From: Palsa-883 sp035696165
GTDB taxonomy: Bacteria; Pseudomonadota; Alphaproteobacteria; Acetobacterales; Acetobacteraceae
Assembly (NCBI GenBank): GCA_035696165.1
Contig: DASRQX010000351.1
Location: 1 to 64,000 of the forward strand
Direction: 5' to 3'
Length of the DNA: 64,000 bases
Both the position numbers and the translations under genes were made by a program. Below are positions 16,969 through 25,304 of this stretch, in pieces. The notes below the pieces were generated by a model, which saw nothing but the letters and a program-made list of their open reading frames with translations, was not told the origin of the DNA and did no database searches. How positions within the stretch are numbered: the stretch's first letter is position 1; each line of letters starts with the position of its first letter.

Positions 16969-18123
16969 TCAAGAGGCACGCGCGGAGGGACACGAATGCC
17001 GGTGCGCGAACAACGCGAAGACGCCTCCGATCAGCAACGCCATCGTTGCGTCGGTGTTCTCGGCCGAGCGTTCGGGCATATAGGTTTCCAGCCAGCTTGT
17101 TGCGAACAGCAGCGCGGCGGTCAGCGCCGTTGCGAGGCCGCTCCGCAATCCCAGGCGGTGCAGCAACCAGATCAAGCCGCCGTACTGGAAGAACTTCTCG
17201 CAGAACGCCTGGATGGCGACACCGATCGAACCGCGCAGGAAACGTGCGAACGGCACCCAACCGAACGCGCGTGGGGTGGCGTCGAATGTGAACGGCTGAA
17301 GTCGGGTAATGACGATCATGCCGGCGACGGCAAGCGTGACGATCACCAAGCGTGCCTCGCCGACGCGTCCCAGCGGCAGCAGTCAGATCGCAATTGCCAA
17401 GCCGGCCCCTTCGATATCGGTACGTTCCAGTGTCGCATCTATGATCGGGACTCGGCCGGCAAGCTCGGCGGCAATCAGCTGCGGCAACAGGACCAGGACG
17501 CGACGCGACCCATATAGCGCATCGAGGATGGCGCCGATGCGAGCCGAGGTCGCGGTGAAGCGGATCAGGTCGATGGTTGACAGGGTTGGGTTCAGCACGA
17601 TCGGGGCGAGCGCGCGGATGTATTTGTGCGCGCTGGTGACTGGAACGTAGGGATACAGTCGATAGCCGAACCATATGAGCAGCACCATGGTGGCCGGCGG
17701 ATCGTTCGACAATTCCTTCAGCAGCGGCCAGCGGAGTCCGGAGCCGGCCAGGGTCGCAGCGATCGCGCCGACGCCCGCCCCGATCGTATCGGCATAGACA
17801 TCACCCATCGAGGTGACGCGCCCTTGGTCGTTGAATTGAGCCAGTTCGACGCCGGCGGCCAGGGCGGCTCCGGCGAGCGTGATGGGCAGCGCGTGGCGCC
17901 ATCCGAGTGTTAAGACGCCGAAAAACCCGAATGGGATGTATAGCAGGATGTTGGCCAGCAGGTCGGCGCGGTGATCCCAGTCGTGCCGTGTGCTCCACAG
18001 GTAGGCGAGCGGACCGGTCGGTGTCGCGCGAGTGTGGAAGTGGATCGGATAGAGCGAGCCGTACAGGATGAAGGCGACGACCAGCAGGAAGACGATCGCG
18101 TAGGCGCGTGGCGAACCTGGCAT
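16969..18123 (-). pseudogene. VanZ-like membrane protein interrupted by an in-frame TGA
   Basis: The frame runs 246 codons from ATG 18123, stops at TGA (17383-17385), then stays open in the same frame for 137 more codons. Read through it would be about 383 residues with some eight hydrophobic segments. The first part has the VanZ-type signature: SLYPIHF, then ADLLANILLYIPFGFFGVL and GVELAQFNDQGRVTSMGDVYADTIGAGVG. The downstream part (VIVTLAVAGMIVI, ETYMPERSAENTDATMALL) looks like the usual C-terminal extension. VanZ proteins lower glycopeptide binding in some bacteria, but most relatives are uncharacterised. Truncation may leave a working VanZ domain. Confidence 0.75.
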
Positions 18124-18184
18124 GTTAGATCGCAGGTAGATCTGATTTGGGTATTTTATTTAACGCTGCTGCATCGTGATTGCG

Positions 18185-18425
18185 GTACGCGTGCGGTGAA
18201 GTCGTGGGTGGCCGGCCCCTCGGGCCCTCGGCCTCCGCCGGGGCATGCTTCGCCAAGGGCAGGCTCCGCCTGTCCTCGGGCGCTTGACCCGGGGGCCGGG
18301 TACGGCACGTGGTGGCAGGCTGTCGCGCGTTGCGGGGTGTCGTACGAAGATTTGTGCCGCGCCGACCCCTGCCCCCAACCCCGGTCCGCTTCGCGGCCCA
18401 AGCCCTCAAGGGGAGGGGGAATATA
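18185..18425. repeat. Intergenic repeats: families C-like and A
   Basis: This gene-free gap holds a diverged GTCGTGGGTGGCCGG element at 18195-18240 and a family A copy at 18360-18420 ending in CAAGGGGAGGGGG. Between them are GC-rich inverted stretches. No gene is seen. The gap separates two minus-strand genes. Confidence 0.6.
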
Positions 18426-18436
18426 GTCCAATATGG

Positions 18437-19960
18437 TTACATCGTTGCGCCGATGACCCAGGGGGCGAACTCGGCGGCGCCGAAGTCGAACTGCTCGCTC
18501 TTGGTGCGCTCGCCCGATGCCACGCGCAGCATCAACTCGAAGATCTGCTGGCCGCACTCCTGCACCGACAGATCGCCGTCCAGGATCGCGCCGCAGTTCA
18601 CGTCCATGTCGTCTTCCATGCGCTGGAACATCGGCGTGTTGGTAGCAAGCTTGATCGACGGCGCGGGCTTGCAGCCGAACACGCTGCCGCGGCCGGTGGT
18701 GAAGCACACTAGGTTGGCGCCGCCTGCCACCTGTCCGGTCGCTGCCACCGGATCGTAGCCGGGCGTGTCCATGAACACGAAGCCGCGTTTCGTTACGGCC
18801 TCGGCGTAGGCCACTACGTCCACGAGGTTGGTGCTGCCGGCCTTTGCCATCGCGCCGAGCGACTTCTCCAGGATCGTTGTCAATCCGCCCAGCTTGTTGC
18901 CGGGCGAGGGGTTGGCGTTCATTTCGGCGCCCTCGCGCGCGGTGTAGTCTTCCCACCAGCGCATCAGGCCGACCAGTTTCTCGCCCACCTCGCGGCTGAT
19001 CGCGCGGCGGGTCAGCAGGTGTTCCGCGCCGTAGGTCTCCGGCGTCTCCGATAGGATCACGCTGCCGCCGTGGCGCACCACGAGATCGCTCGCCACGCCG
19101 AGCGCGGGATTGGCCGAGACGCCGGAATAGCCATCGGAACCGCCGCACTGCAGCGCCACGGTCAGTTCGCTGGCCGGCACCGCCGCGCGCGTCACGGCGT
19201 CGGCTTCCGCCAGCACGTCCTTCACGAAGGCGACCGAAGCCTCCACGGTCTTGCGCGTGCCGCCCATCGACTGGATGTCCATGTTGCGGATACGGTCCGA
19301 CAGGTGCTGTTCGTCCTTCAGGCCGCGGATCTGATTGACCTCGCAGCCGAGGCCGAGGACGACGACGTGGGAGAAGTTGACGTGCCGCGCATAACCCGCG
19401 AGGGTGCGGCGCAGCAGGCGCAGCGGTTCCTTCTCGGTCATGCCGCAGCCGGATTTGTGGGTCAGGGCCACCACGCCGTCGACATTGGGAAATCCCGCCA
19501 GCGGGTCGTCGCCGCTGAACGGGTTGCGGCGGAATACGCCGGAGACCAGCTCGGCCACGTGGGCGGAACAATTCACGCTAGTCAGGATGCCGATGTAGTT
19601 GCGTGTTGCCACGCGGCCGTCGGCGCGGCGGATGCCCTGGAAGGTGGCTTGCGGGTCGATGAACCGCGTGGGTTTCGCGTCCACGCCGTAGGCGTAATCC
19701 TTGGCGAAGTCGCCCATTTCGCAGTTGTGCACGTGTACGTGCTGGCCGGGCGAGATTTGCGAGGACGCGAAGCCGATGATCTGGCCGTAGCGCCGGATCG
19801 CGTCGGTCTTGGCGATCGCGCGCACGGCAACCTTGTGGCCGGCGGGGATCCGTTCCGACGCCACCACGTTGTCGGCGACCGGGGCGCCCGGTAGTAGCGT
19901 CGCTCGCGCGATCACCACGCCGTCGTCTGGGTGCAGGCGGATTACCGGCGGGGGGGGCAT
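18437..19960 (-). CDS. UxaA-family (altronate/galactarate) dehydratase
   Basis: 507 residues. The N-terminal 95 residues form a SAF-type domain (DGVVIARATLLPGAPV, VHVHNCEMGDF), and the rest is the UxaA/GarD catalytic region starting DGRVATRNYIGILTSVNCSA, with further conserved cysteines in HKSGCGM and GLGCEVNQI. The family removes water from sugar acids such as D-altronate or galactarate in an iron-dependent reaction. The product would be a 2-keto-3-deoxy sugar acid, which fits the aldolase gene that lies directly upstream in the same orientation (20117-20896). The substrate is not fixed by sequence. Confidence 0.88.
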   Translation of the reverse strand: MPPPPVIRLHPDDGVVIARATLLPGAPVADNVVASERIPAGHKVAVRAIAKTDAIRRYGQIIGFASSQISPGQHVHVHNCEMGDFAKDYAYGVDAKPTRFIDPQATFQGIRRADGRVATRNYIGILTSVNCSAHVAELVSGVFRRNPFSGDDPLAGFPNVDGVVALTHKSGCGMTEKEPLRLLRRTLAGYARHVNFSHVVVLGLGCEVNQIRGLKDEQHLSDRIRNMDIQSMGGTRKTVEASVAFVKDVLAEADAVTRAAVPASELTVALQCGGSDGYSGVSANPALGVASDLVVRHGGSVILSETPETYGAEHLLTRRAISREVGEKLVGLMRWWEDYTAREGAEMNANPSPGNKLGGLTTILEKSLGAMAKAGSTNLVDVVAYAEAVTKRGFVFMDTPGYDPVAATGQVAGGANLVCFTTGRGSVFGCKPAPSIKLATNTPMFQRMEDDMDVNCGAILDGDLSVQECGQQIFELMLRVASGERTKSEQFDFGAAEFAPWVIGATM

Positions 19961-20045
19961 TTGGGTACTCCGGTTTCGATCGAATTGTGTTGGTAATGAG
20001 TAGGGTGGTGTGCATTGGCGATCAGGTCGGTGCGGGCGGCACGTC

Positions 20046-20101
20046 CCTCACCCTCGTCGCTTCGCGCCTCGACCTCTCCCGCAAAACGGCGGGAGAGGTA
20101 A
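20046..20101. repeat. Dispersed repeat family B copy
   Basis: The block ACCCTCGTCGCTTCGCGCC followed by TCGACCTCTCCCGC and its complement GCGGGAGAGG forms a small hairpin. The same block recurs at 31919-31985, 34083-34140 and 54286-54345, always between genes. Confidence 0.7.
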
Positions 20102-20116
20102 GTGTGTTGTTGTGAT

Positions 20117-20896
20117 CTAGCTGGCGACGTTGCCGGCTGCCTTGCGGGTGGCCGTCACTGCTTCTTTCGCGGCGCGCGCCATCAGGCCGCTGTCGTTCGC
20201 GATCGTAACGAAGCTGAACCCCATGCCGATCATCCGCGCGGCATAGGCGGCGGTGCCGTTGTGCAGCCCGGCGAACTTGCCGTGCTTCTTGCAGCTCGCC
20301 AGCAGCCTCTCATAGATGCCGAGGATCCGCGGCTCCTCGCGGTCGAGCGTGGGGATCATGCCGAGCGACAGCCCCATGTCGGACGGACCGATATAGATGC
20401 CGCTGATGCCGGGCACACTGAGGATATCGTCGATGTTGTCGATGCCGTCCTGCGTCTCGATCATCGGGATGACCAGCACTTCGTCGTTTGCGATCGACTG
20501 GTAGCTGGATGCCTCGCCGTAAGCCGCGGCACGGATCGGGCCGTTGCTGCGTTTGCCCTTCGGCGGATACAGGCTGTAGGAGGCCAGGGCCTGCGCCTCG
20601 GTCTTGTTGTTCACCATTGGGCAGATGATGCCCCAGGCGCCGCCGTCCAGCGCCTTGCCGATGATGCCGGGCTCGTTCCACGGCACGCGCACCAGCGGCG
20701 TGATCGGGTGTTTGTCCATCGCCTGGAAGCACTGCACCATCGACTGGTAGTCCTGCACGCCGTGCTGCATGTCGACGGTGACGCTGTCCCAGCCGCACCC
20801 GGCCATCACCTCGGCCGAGAAGCCGGACGGGATCGCCAGCCAGCCATTCACACACGCCTTGCCGGCCGCCAGCCGCGCCTTGAGCTTGTTCGCCAT
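20117..20896 (-). CDS. HpcH/HpaI-family aldolase (2-keto-3-deoxy sugar-acid aldolase type)
   Basis: 259 residues, the family's standard length. The TIM-barrel markers are all there: TVDMQHGVQDY near 40, VRVPWNEPG, metal ligand Glu in VIPMIETQDGIDNID and metal ligand Asp in IGPSDMGLSLG. The family cleaves 2-keto-3-hydroxy acids to pyruvate plus an aldehyde with Mg or Mn. Placed next to the UxaA-type dehydratase it would complete a short sugar-acid breakdown route. The start at 20896 has GGGGAAA upstream. Confidence 0.9.
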   Translation of the reverse strand: MANKLKARLAAGKACVNGWLAIPSGFSAEVMAGCGWDSVTVDMQHGVQDYQSMVQCFQAMDKHPITPLVRVPWNEPGIIGKALDGGAWGIICPMVNNKTEAQALASYSLYPPKGKRSNGPIRAAAYGEASSYQSIANDEVLVIPMIETQDGIDNIDDILSVPGISGIYIGPSDMGLSLGMIPTLDREEPRILGIYERLLASCKKHGKFAGLHNGTAAYAARMIGMGFSFVTIANDSGLMARAAKEAVTATRKAAGNVAS

Positions 20897-21067
20897 TGGT
20901 GTTTCCCCACTGCAAAAGAGACGGCTCACGCTAGGCTTGGGGGGCGGGAGCGTCAACGCGACGGCACTGCGCGCGAAGGCAACGGGGAATTTGCGGGCGG
21001 CGCCCTGATCTTTTTGTTCACTCGATTGCGCCGTGCGGACGGCGTCTGGATCGGGTTGAATGGCGAC

Positions 21068-21685
21068 ATGGACGCGGTGGATCTGGCGTTGGTGCTGGCG
21101 GTCGATGGCTCGGCCAGCGTCACCTATGAGGAGTTCGGACTGATCGCCGGCGGCATGGCGGCGGCGCTGCGCGATCCGCTTGTGGTGCGCGGCCTGATCG
21201 GTGGCCCGGCGCGTGCCAGCATGTGCTCGTTGCTGTTGTGGTCGGGTGCCGGCGCGCAGGAGGTGTTGACTGACTGGACGCTGATCGCCTCGCCGGCCGA
21301 TGCGGCGGGGTTTGCCGATGCTGTCGATAACATGTCGCGCCTGGTGCCGGCTGGGCAGACCGCGATCGGCGAGGCGCTGCTCGCGTCGCTGACACTGCTT
21401 GCGCATCTGCCGTCGCACTCCGCGCGCCAGGTGGTGAACGTGATCGGCGATGGGCGATCCAACGATGGCGTGCCGCCGGGCCCGATCCGCGATCGCATGG
21501 CGGCTGCCGGCATCACGATCAATGGGCTGTGCATCCTGCATGAGGAGCCCGATCTGTTGGAGTCCTACACCAGCGAGGTGATTGGCGGCCCGGGCGCCTT
21601 TGCGGTGACCTGCGCGGCTTACGCCGACTTCGCCTCGGCGATGCGCCAGAAGCTGACCCGCGAGATCAACGGACCGATCGTTTGA
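21068..21685 (+). CDS. DUF1194 (von Willebrand A-like) protein
   Basis: 205 residues. The opening VDLALVLAVDGSASVTYEEF is the MIDAS-type DxSxS motif of von Willebrand A-like DUF1194 proteins, and the middle NVIGDGRSNDG and end EVIGGPGAFAVT are also characteristic. Most relatives carry a signal peptide; none is clear here, and the ATG at 21068 begins right at the domain. A few residues of an upstream leader could be missing or use a rare start. Role unknown. Its stop overlaps the start region of the next gene. Confidence 0.8.
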   Translation: MDAVDLALVLAVDGSASVTYEEFGLIAGGMAAALRDPLVVRGLIGGPARASMCSLLLWSGAGAQEVLTDWTLIASPADAAGFADAVDNMSRLVPAGQTAIGEALLASLTLLAHLPSHSARQVVNVIGDGRSNDGVPPGPIRDRMAAAGITINGLCILHEEPDLLESYTSEVIGGPGAFAVTCAAYADFASAMRQKLTREINGPIV

Positions 21686-22419
21686 CGCTGCCGCAGGCTG
21701 GGTCCTCGTTGACCCGGGTCTCGCTGGCTGGGCGCTGGTGGATCGGGCGCCCGTCGAGCAGAAAAGCCGGTGCCGGTGGGCGACGGCTTGCCCTGATGAT
21801 CTGGCTTTTGTGCGCGGTGCTTGTCGGTTGTGCCGGGCCGGCGCCCCCACCACCGGCGGAGCTGACGGCCGGGCCGAAAACCGAGACGATCTTCCTGGTC
21901 GCGCGCGGCTGGCACACGGATGTCGGGGTGCTGGCGGCGCAGGCGGGTGACGCGCTTGGCGCGCTCCGCACGACCTTCCCTGGTGTACACACACTGCTGA
22001 TCGGCTTCGGCGAGCGCGCCTACTTGCTGCGTCGCCACAACGACCTTGGCAATTCGCTGGCGGCATTGGTGCCGGGCGCCGGCGCGCTGCTGGTGACCGC
22101 GCTGCGCGACACGCCCCAGTCGGCGTTCCCTGTGGGCGATGTGATCGTGCTGCATGTTTCGGCGCGTGGGCTGGCGAGGTTGACCGACTTCATCGCTGTG
22201 TCATTCGAACGCGCGCCCGACAGTGCGCCGCGCGAGATTGCGGACGGGCCGTATCCCGGCAGCCTGTTCTACGCGTCGACCCGCACCTACAGCGCCGGAT
22301 ATACCTGCAACACTTGGACGGCCGAGGCACTGCAGACCGCCGGCCTGCCGGTACGTGCCGCCGGCGTGATATTCGCCGATGAGGTGGCCGATCAGGCGCG
22401 GCGGGTCGCGGGCGAGTAG
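21682..22419 (+). CDS. DUF2459 family lipoprotein-like protein
   Basis: About 245 residues if read from TTG 21682, which overlaps the DUF1194 stop. A hydrophobic stretch ends in the lipobox VLVGC (near residue 50), preceded by basic residues GRRLAL, so export with lipid attachment is likely; TTG 21709 or ATG 21796 are other possible starts. The mature part carries DUF2459 features: VARGWHTDVG, GFGERAYLL and YNTW-like TCNTWTAEALQTAG near the C terminus. The Cys/His-bearing motifs hint at a papain-like fold but no activity is proven. Confidence 0.8.
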   Translation: MTLPQAGSSLTRVSLAGRWWIGRPSSRKAGAGGRRLALMIWLLCAVLVGCAGPAPPPPAELTAGPKTETIFLVARGWHTDVGVLAAQAGDALGALRTTFPGVHTLLIGFGERAYLLRRHNDLGNSLAALVPGAGALLVTALRDTPQSAFPVGDVIVLHVSARGLARLTDFIAVSFERAPDSAPREIADGPYPGSLFYASTRTYSAGYTCNTWTAEALQTAGLPVRAAGVIFADEVADQARRVAGE

Positions 22420-22449
22420 GACTAGGGGGCGTCTACATTGGCAGGCCCG

Positions 22450-22629
22450 CTATGGGCATGGGGGTGCCCCGCCACTCGGGCACATCACAGGTGAGATGAG
22501 CGGTGGGACGACCGTTGAGTTGCCGCCTGCCGTCGACGGGGCGCTGCTGCTGACGGTGCACCCGCCGAGCACAAACGGCAGCAAAACCATGATCAGGCCG
22601 GCAATGCGCGCGCGGCGTGGCGGCCGCAT
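22450..22629 (-). CDS. Micro-lipoprotein B (59 residues)
   Basis: Short exported protein: basic start MRPPRRARIAG, hydrophobic helix, lipobox FVLGGC, then a Ser/Pro/Thr-rich mature part of about 36 residues ending with C-P-S-G-G-A-P-P-C. It is a paralog of the next gene upstream: both share GGC, SSS.P, an Asn-Thr centre and the final CxxGxPPC. Two cysteines at the end may form a disulfide. Likely anchored to a membrane facing the periplasm; role unknown. Confidence 0.6.
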   Translation of the reverse strand: MRPPRRARIAGLIMVLLPFVLGGCTVSSSAPSTAGGNSTVVPPLISPVMCPSGGAPPCP

Positions 22630-22694
22630 GCCGGAAGATGTTCGCCGAGGCGGCGGCGGATCAGCCGAAGCTGTGGCGTGCCAGGTGGCGGCCG

Positions 22695-22856
22695 CTATTG
22701 GCATGGCGGCGGCGTGCCGTTCGAGCAGGTCACAGTCGAGCCGGGTGGCACGATGATCGTGGTGTTGTTCCTCGGCGCGGGCGGGCTGCTGCTGCTGAAG
22801 CTGCAGCCACCGAACGCGAGTGGCAGCACCAAGAGGATCAGGCGAGTGGCGCGCAT
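22695..22856 (-). CDS. Micro-lipoprotein A (53 residues)
   Basis: Starts MRATRLILLVLPLAFGGC, a complete lipoprotein signal peptide with lipobox FGGC at 15-18. The mature part is 36 residues, rich in Ser, Pro and Thr, and ends TCSNGTPPPCQ with two cysteines. It lies 65 bases upstream of its paralog and in the same direction. The shared layout argues for real genes arising by tandem duplication. No known family is recognised. Confidence 0.6.
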   Translation of the reverse strand: MRATRLILLVLPLAFGGCSFSSSSPPAPRNNTTIIVPPGSTVTCSNGTPPPCQ

Positions 22857-23136
22857 GTGTGATGTGTCCTTGCGAATGAATGCGCCGCACGAAAACGGCC
22901 TCGGCCACCTCGCCGAGGATGGTGCGGCACACAGAAGACATGTTTTCAGACAGCTATCAACTTGGGCTGGCAACTTGGGCTGGCGGAACGGCGAGATTGT
23001 GACCGGCCGTTCAAAACCCGGTGAGGTTTGGATAACGGCTGCGTTAGACGGTGCCGGTCGGCGCCGGTTTCAACTGAGACACTGCCGGGCGGGCGCCTGC
23101 CTTGCGACTGATCCGCGGCGTAGGCAGACTGATGCC

Positions 23137-25014
23137 ATGGCGGCACGTGTTTCCGTTTTGGCGTTGACGTTGCCGCTGGCCGTGGCACTGCTGGCCGTGG
23201 CGCCGCGTGCCGTCGTGCCCCGGGCCTGGGCCGAGCATACGGTGCATGCCCGGATCGACCGCGACGTTGCCAGCTACGAGGTGCATCGCGACCTGACCTG
23301 GGCGCTGGTCGAAGAACTGGATGTCTCCCTGTTCACGCAGCGCGGCATTCATGTGAACGATCGCAGTGCCTGGACCTTCTACCCGGACAAGCAAACGCTG
23401 GAACTGGTCGAAGCGTGGGTCGACCAGCCCGATGGGACGCGTGTCACCGTGCCGCCGACCGGCATCTTCACCCGCCCGAGCACGGCCGCGCAAAACGCGC
23501 CCGGCTTCGTCGACAGCCTGACCACCACGGTGCTGTTTCCGCAACTGCGCGAGGGCAGCCGCACCCATGTCGTGTGGCGGCGGACGCAGAAGATGCCGGG
23601 CCTGTTCGGCTTCAACGCGCGGAGCGAGGCCACCTATCAGTGGGACACCGCCATTGACGAAACTCGTATCGCGATACCCGCCGATGTCGACCTGCATTGG
23701 CGTGCGCGCGGCTTCGAGGTGACCGACCGGACGGAGGACGGCATACGCCATATCGTCGCGCGTGTGCATGATCTGCCGGGCGAGGATGTCGAGGCGATGA
23801 TGGTGTCGACATCCGATTTCCAGCCGACATTCGAAGCGACCACGCTGCCCGACATGTCGGCGACCGGCGCCATCGTCTATCGCGAATCGAAGGATCGCGC
23901 CGCGGTCACGCCGGAGATCTCGGCACTCGCCTCGCGGATCGCCGGCACGCGCACCGGGCTGGATGCGGCGCGCGCAATCTACGACTGGGTGGCCGGCAAT
24001 ATCCGCTATATCGCGGTGTACCTGTCGCTCGATGCGGGGATGGTGTCGCACAGCGCGACCGAGGTCCTGCACAGCGGCTATGGCGACTGCAAGGATTATG
24101 TCGTTCTGATGCAGGCACTGCTTGCCGCGCGCGGGATCGTCGGTGTGCCCGCGGGCATCGATTGGGGTGCGAGCTACGCGGATCCGGTGTCGTGGGCACC
24201 GTTTTCCACCAATCACCGGATCATCTACCTACCGGAGTTCCAACACTTCGCCAATCCGACCGACCGCTATGCCGGGTTCGACGCGTTGGATCGCCGCCTG
24301 TCCGGCAAGCTGGCGGTGCTGGCGACGCCGGACGGCGCGATAATTCGCACGCCGGCGTCTACACCCGAGGGGAACCGGTACCGGATGCAAAGCCGCCTGA
24401 GCCTGACGGCGGACGGTGCGATCGACGGCGTTACCAGCTATGACATGTCGCCCAATACCGAGGAATTCGCTCGCGCGCTGGTCAGCGGTACGCCCTCAAT
24501 GACGGATCTTGCCGAGCGGCTGCTGCAGCGCACGCTGGAAGGTGGCTTCGGCACGATGATGGCGGGTGATCCGCACGATTTGTCTCGGCCATTTGCGCTG
24601 TCGGCGTCGTGGCACAGCGCGCACGCGGTGAATGCGCAGGGTGACAGGATCTATCTGCGGGTGCCGGCGGGGCCTGACCTGCTGCCGCCTGGGCTGGAGC
24701 GCGGGAAGATCTCGCCGACGGGCAAGCGGCTGCATCCCGAACTGGCCGATGCGCGCGAGCAGAAATGGGAGACGGTGATCACGCTGCCGCCTGGGTTGCG
24801 GGTGGAGCGGTTGCCCGACGACGTCGAGCTTGATACGGGCGTCGGCCGTTATACCGCCCACTATGTGCGGCAGGGTGACGATATTGCCGTGTCGCGTCGT
24901 CTTTTCGTCGGTCGCGACGTGGTGGAGGCGGGGGATTATCCGGCATTGGAACGGTTGCTGTATGCGGCGCTAGTCGATGCGCGGGCGGTTCTGGTGCTCG
25001 GGCACGCGGAGTAG
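23137..25014 (+). CDS. DUF3857 / transglutaminase-like exported protein
   Basis: 625 residues. A signal peptide covers residues 1-32 (ending PRAWAEH). The DUF3857 domain spans about 35-230 and a transglutaminase-like core about 260-380, with the triad Cys318 in SGYGDCKDY, His360 in STNHRIIYL and Asp376 in NPTDRY. A beta-rich C-terminal part follows. Relatives are periplasmic or outer-membrane associated and may crosslink or cut peptides; no substrate is known. The ATG at 23137 is preceded by weak ribosome-binding sequence, but the signal peptide fixes the start. Confidence 0.88.
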   Translation: MAARVSVLALTLPLAVALLAVAPRAVVPRAWAEHTVHARIDRDVASYEVHRDLTWALVEELDVSLFTQRGIHVNDRSAWTFYPDKQTLELVEAWVDQPDGTRVTVPPTGIFTRPSTAAQNAPGFVDSLTTTVLFPQLREGSRTHVVWRRTQKMPGLFGFNARSEATYQWDTAIDETRIAIPADVDLHWRARGFEVTDRTEDGIRHIVARVHDLPGEDVEAMMVSTSDFQPTFEATTLPDMSATGAIVYRESKDRAAVTPEISALASRIAGTRTGLDAARAIYDWVAGNIRYIAVYLSLDAGMVSHSATEVLHSGYGDCKDYVVLMQALLAARGIVGVPAGIDWGASYADPVSWAPFSTNHRIIYLPEFQHFANPTDRYAGFDALDRRLSGKLAVLATPDGAIIRTPASTPEGNRYRMQSRLSLTADGAIDGVTSYDMSPNTEEFARALVSGTPSMTDLAERLLQRTLEGGFGTMMAGDPHDLSRPFALSASWHSAHAVNAQGDRIYLRVPAGPDLLPPGLERGKISPTGKRLHPELADAREQKWETVITLPPGLRVERLPDDVELDTGVGRYTAHYVRQGDDIAVSRRLFVGRDVVEAGDYPALERLLYAALVDARAVLVLGHAE

Positions 25015-25112
25015 GCGCTTGGGGCGGGTTTCCCGGGTGTTGGGGGGGGGAGGCCAGGCCGTGAAGTTGTTTCGGGGGTGGGGTATTCTTTCGTGGCGCC
25101 TCGGCGGAAAGT

Positions 25113-25183
25113 GCCACGCTCCCGGAACAAGTCCGGGGCGTGGCTTTTCCGCGCTACGCCCTCGGAACGAGTTCGGGGCATAG
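25113..25183. repeat. Two tandem hairpins upstream of the acyl-CoA synthetase gene
   Basis: GCCACGCTCCCGGAACAAG and the following bases fold back to CGTGGC, and a diverged second copy (CTACGCCCTCGGAACGAG) follows 10 bases later. Each ends in TTTTCC. The pair sits in a 290-base gap with no gene and could be a terminator for the DUF3857 gene or a dispersed element. Confidence 0.5.
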
Positions 25184-25304
25184 GTTTTCCGGCTCACGTC
25201 CCGGGTGGGCTTCTTGCGGTGTGCGGCGGGGGGCGCCAGACTTGCGCTTGAAGGGCGCGGTTGGTCGGCCGCGCGGTAAGATCAACGGGGGAATCTCCTA
25301 GCCA

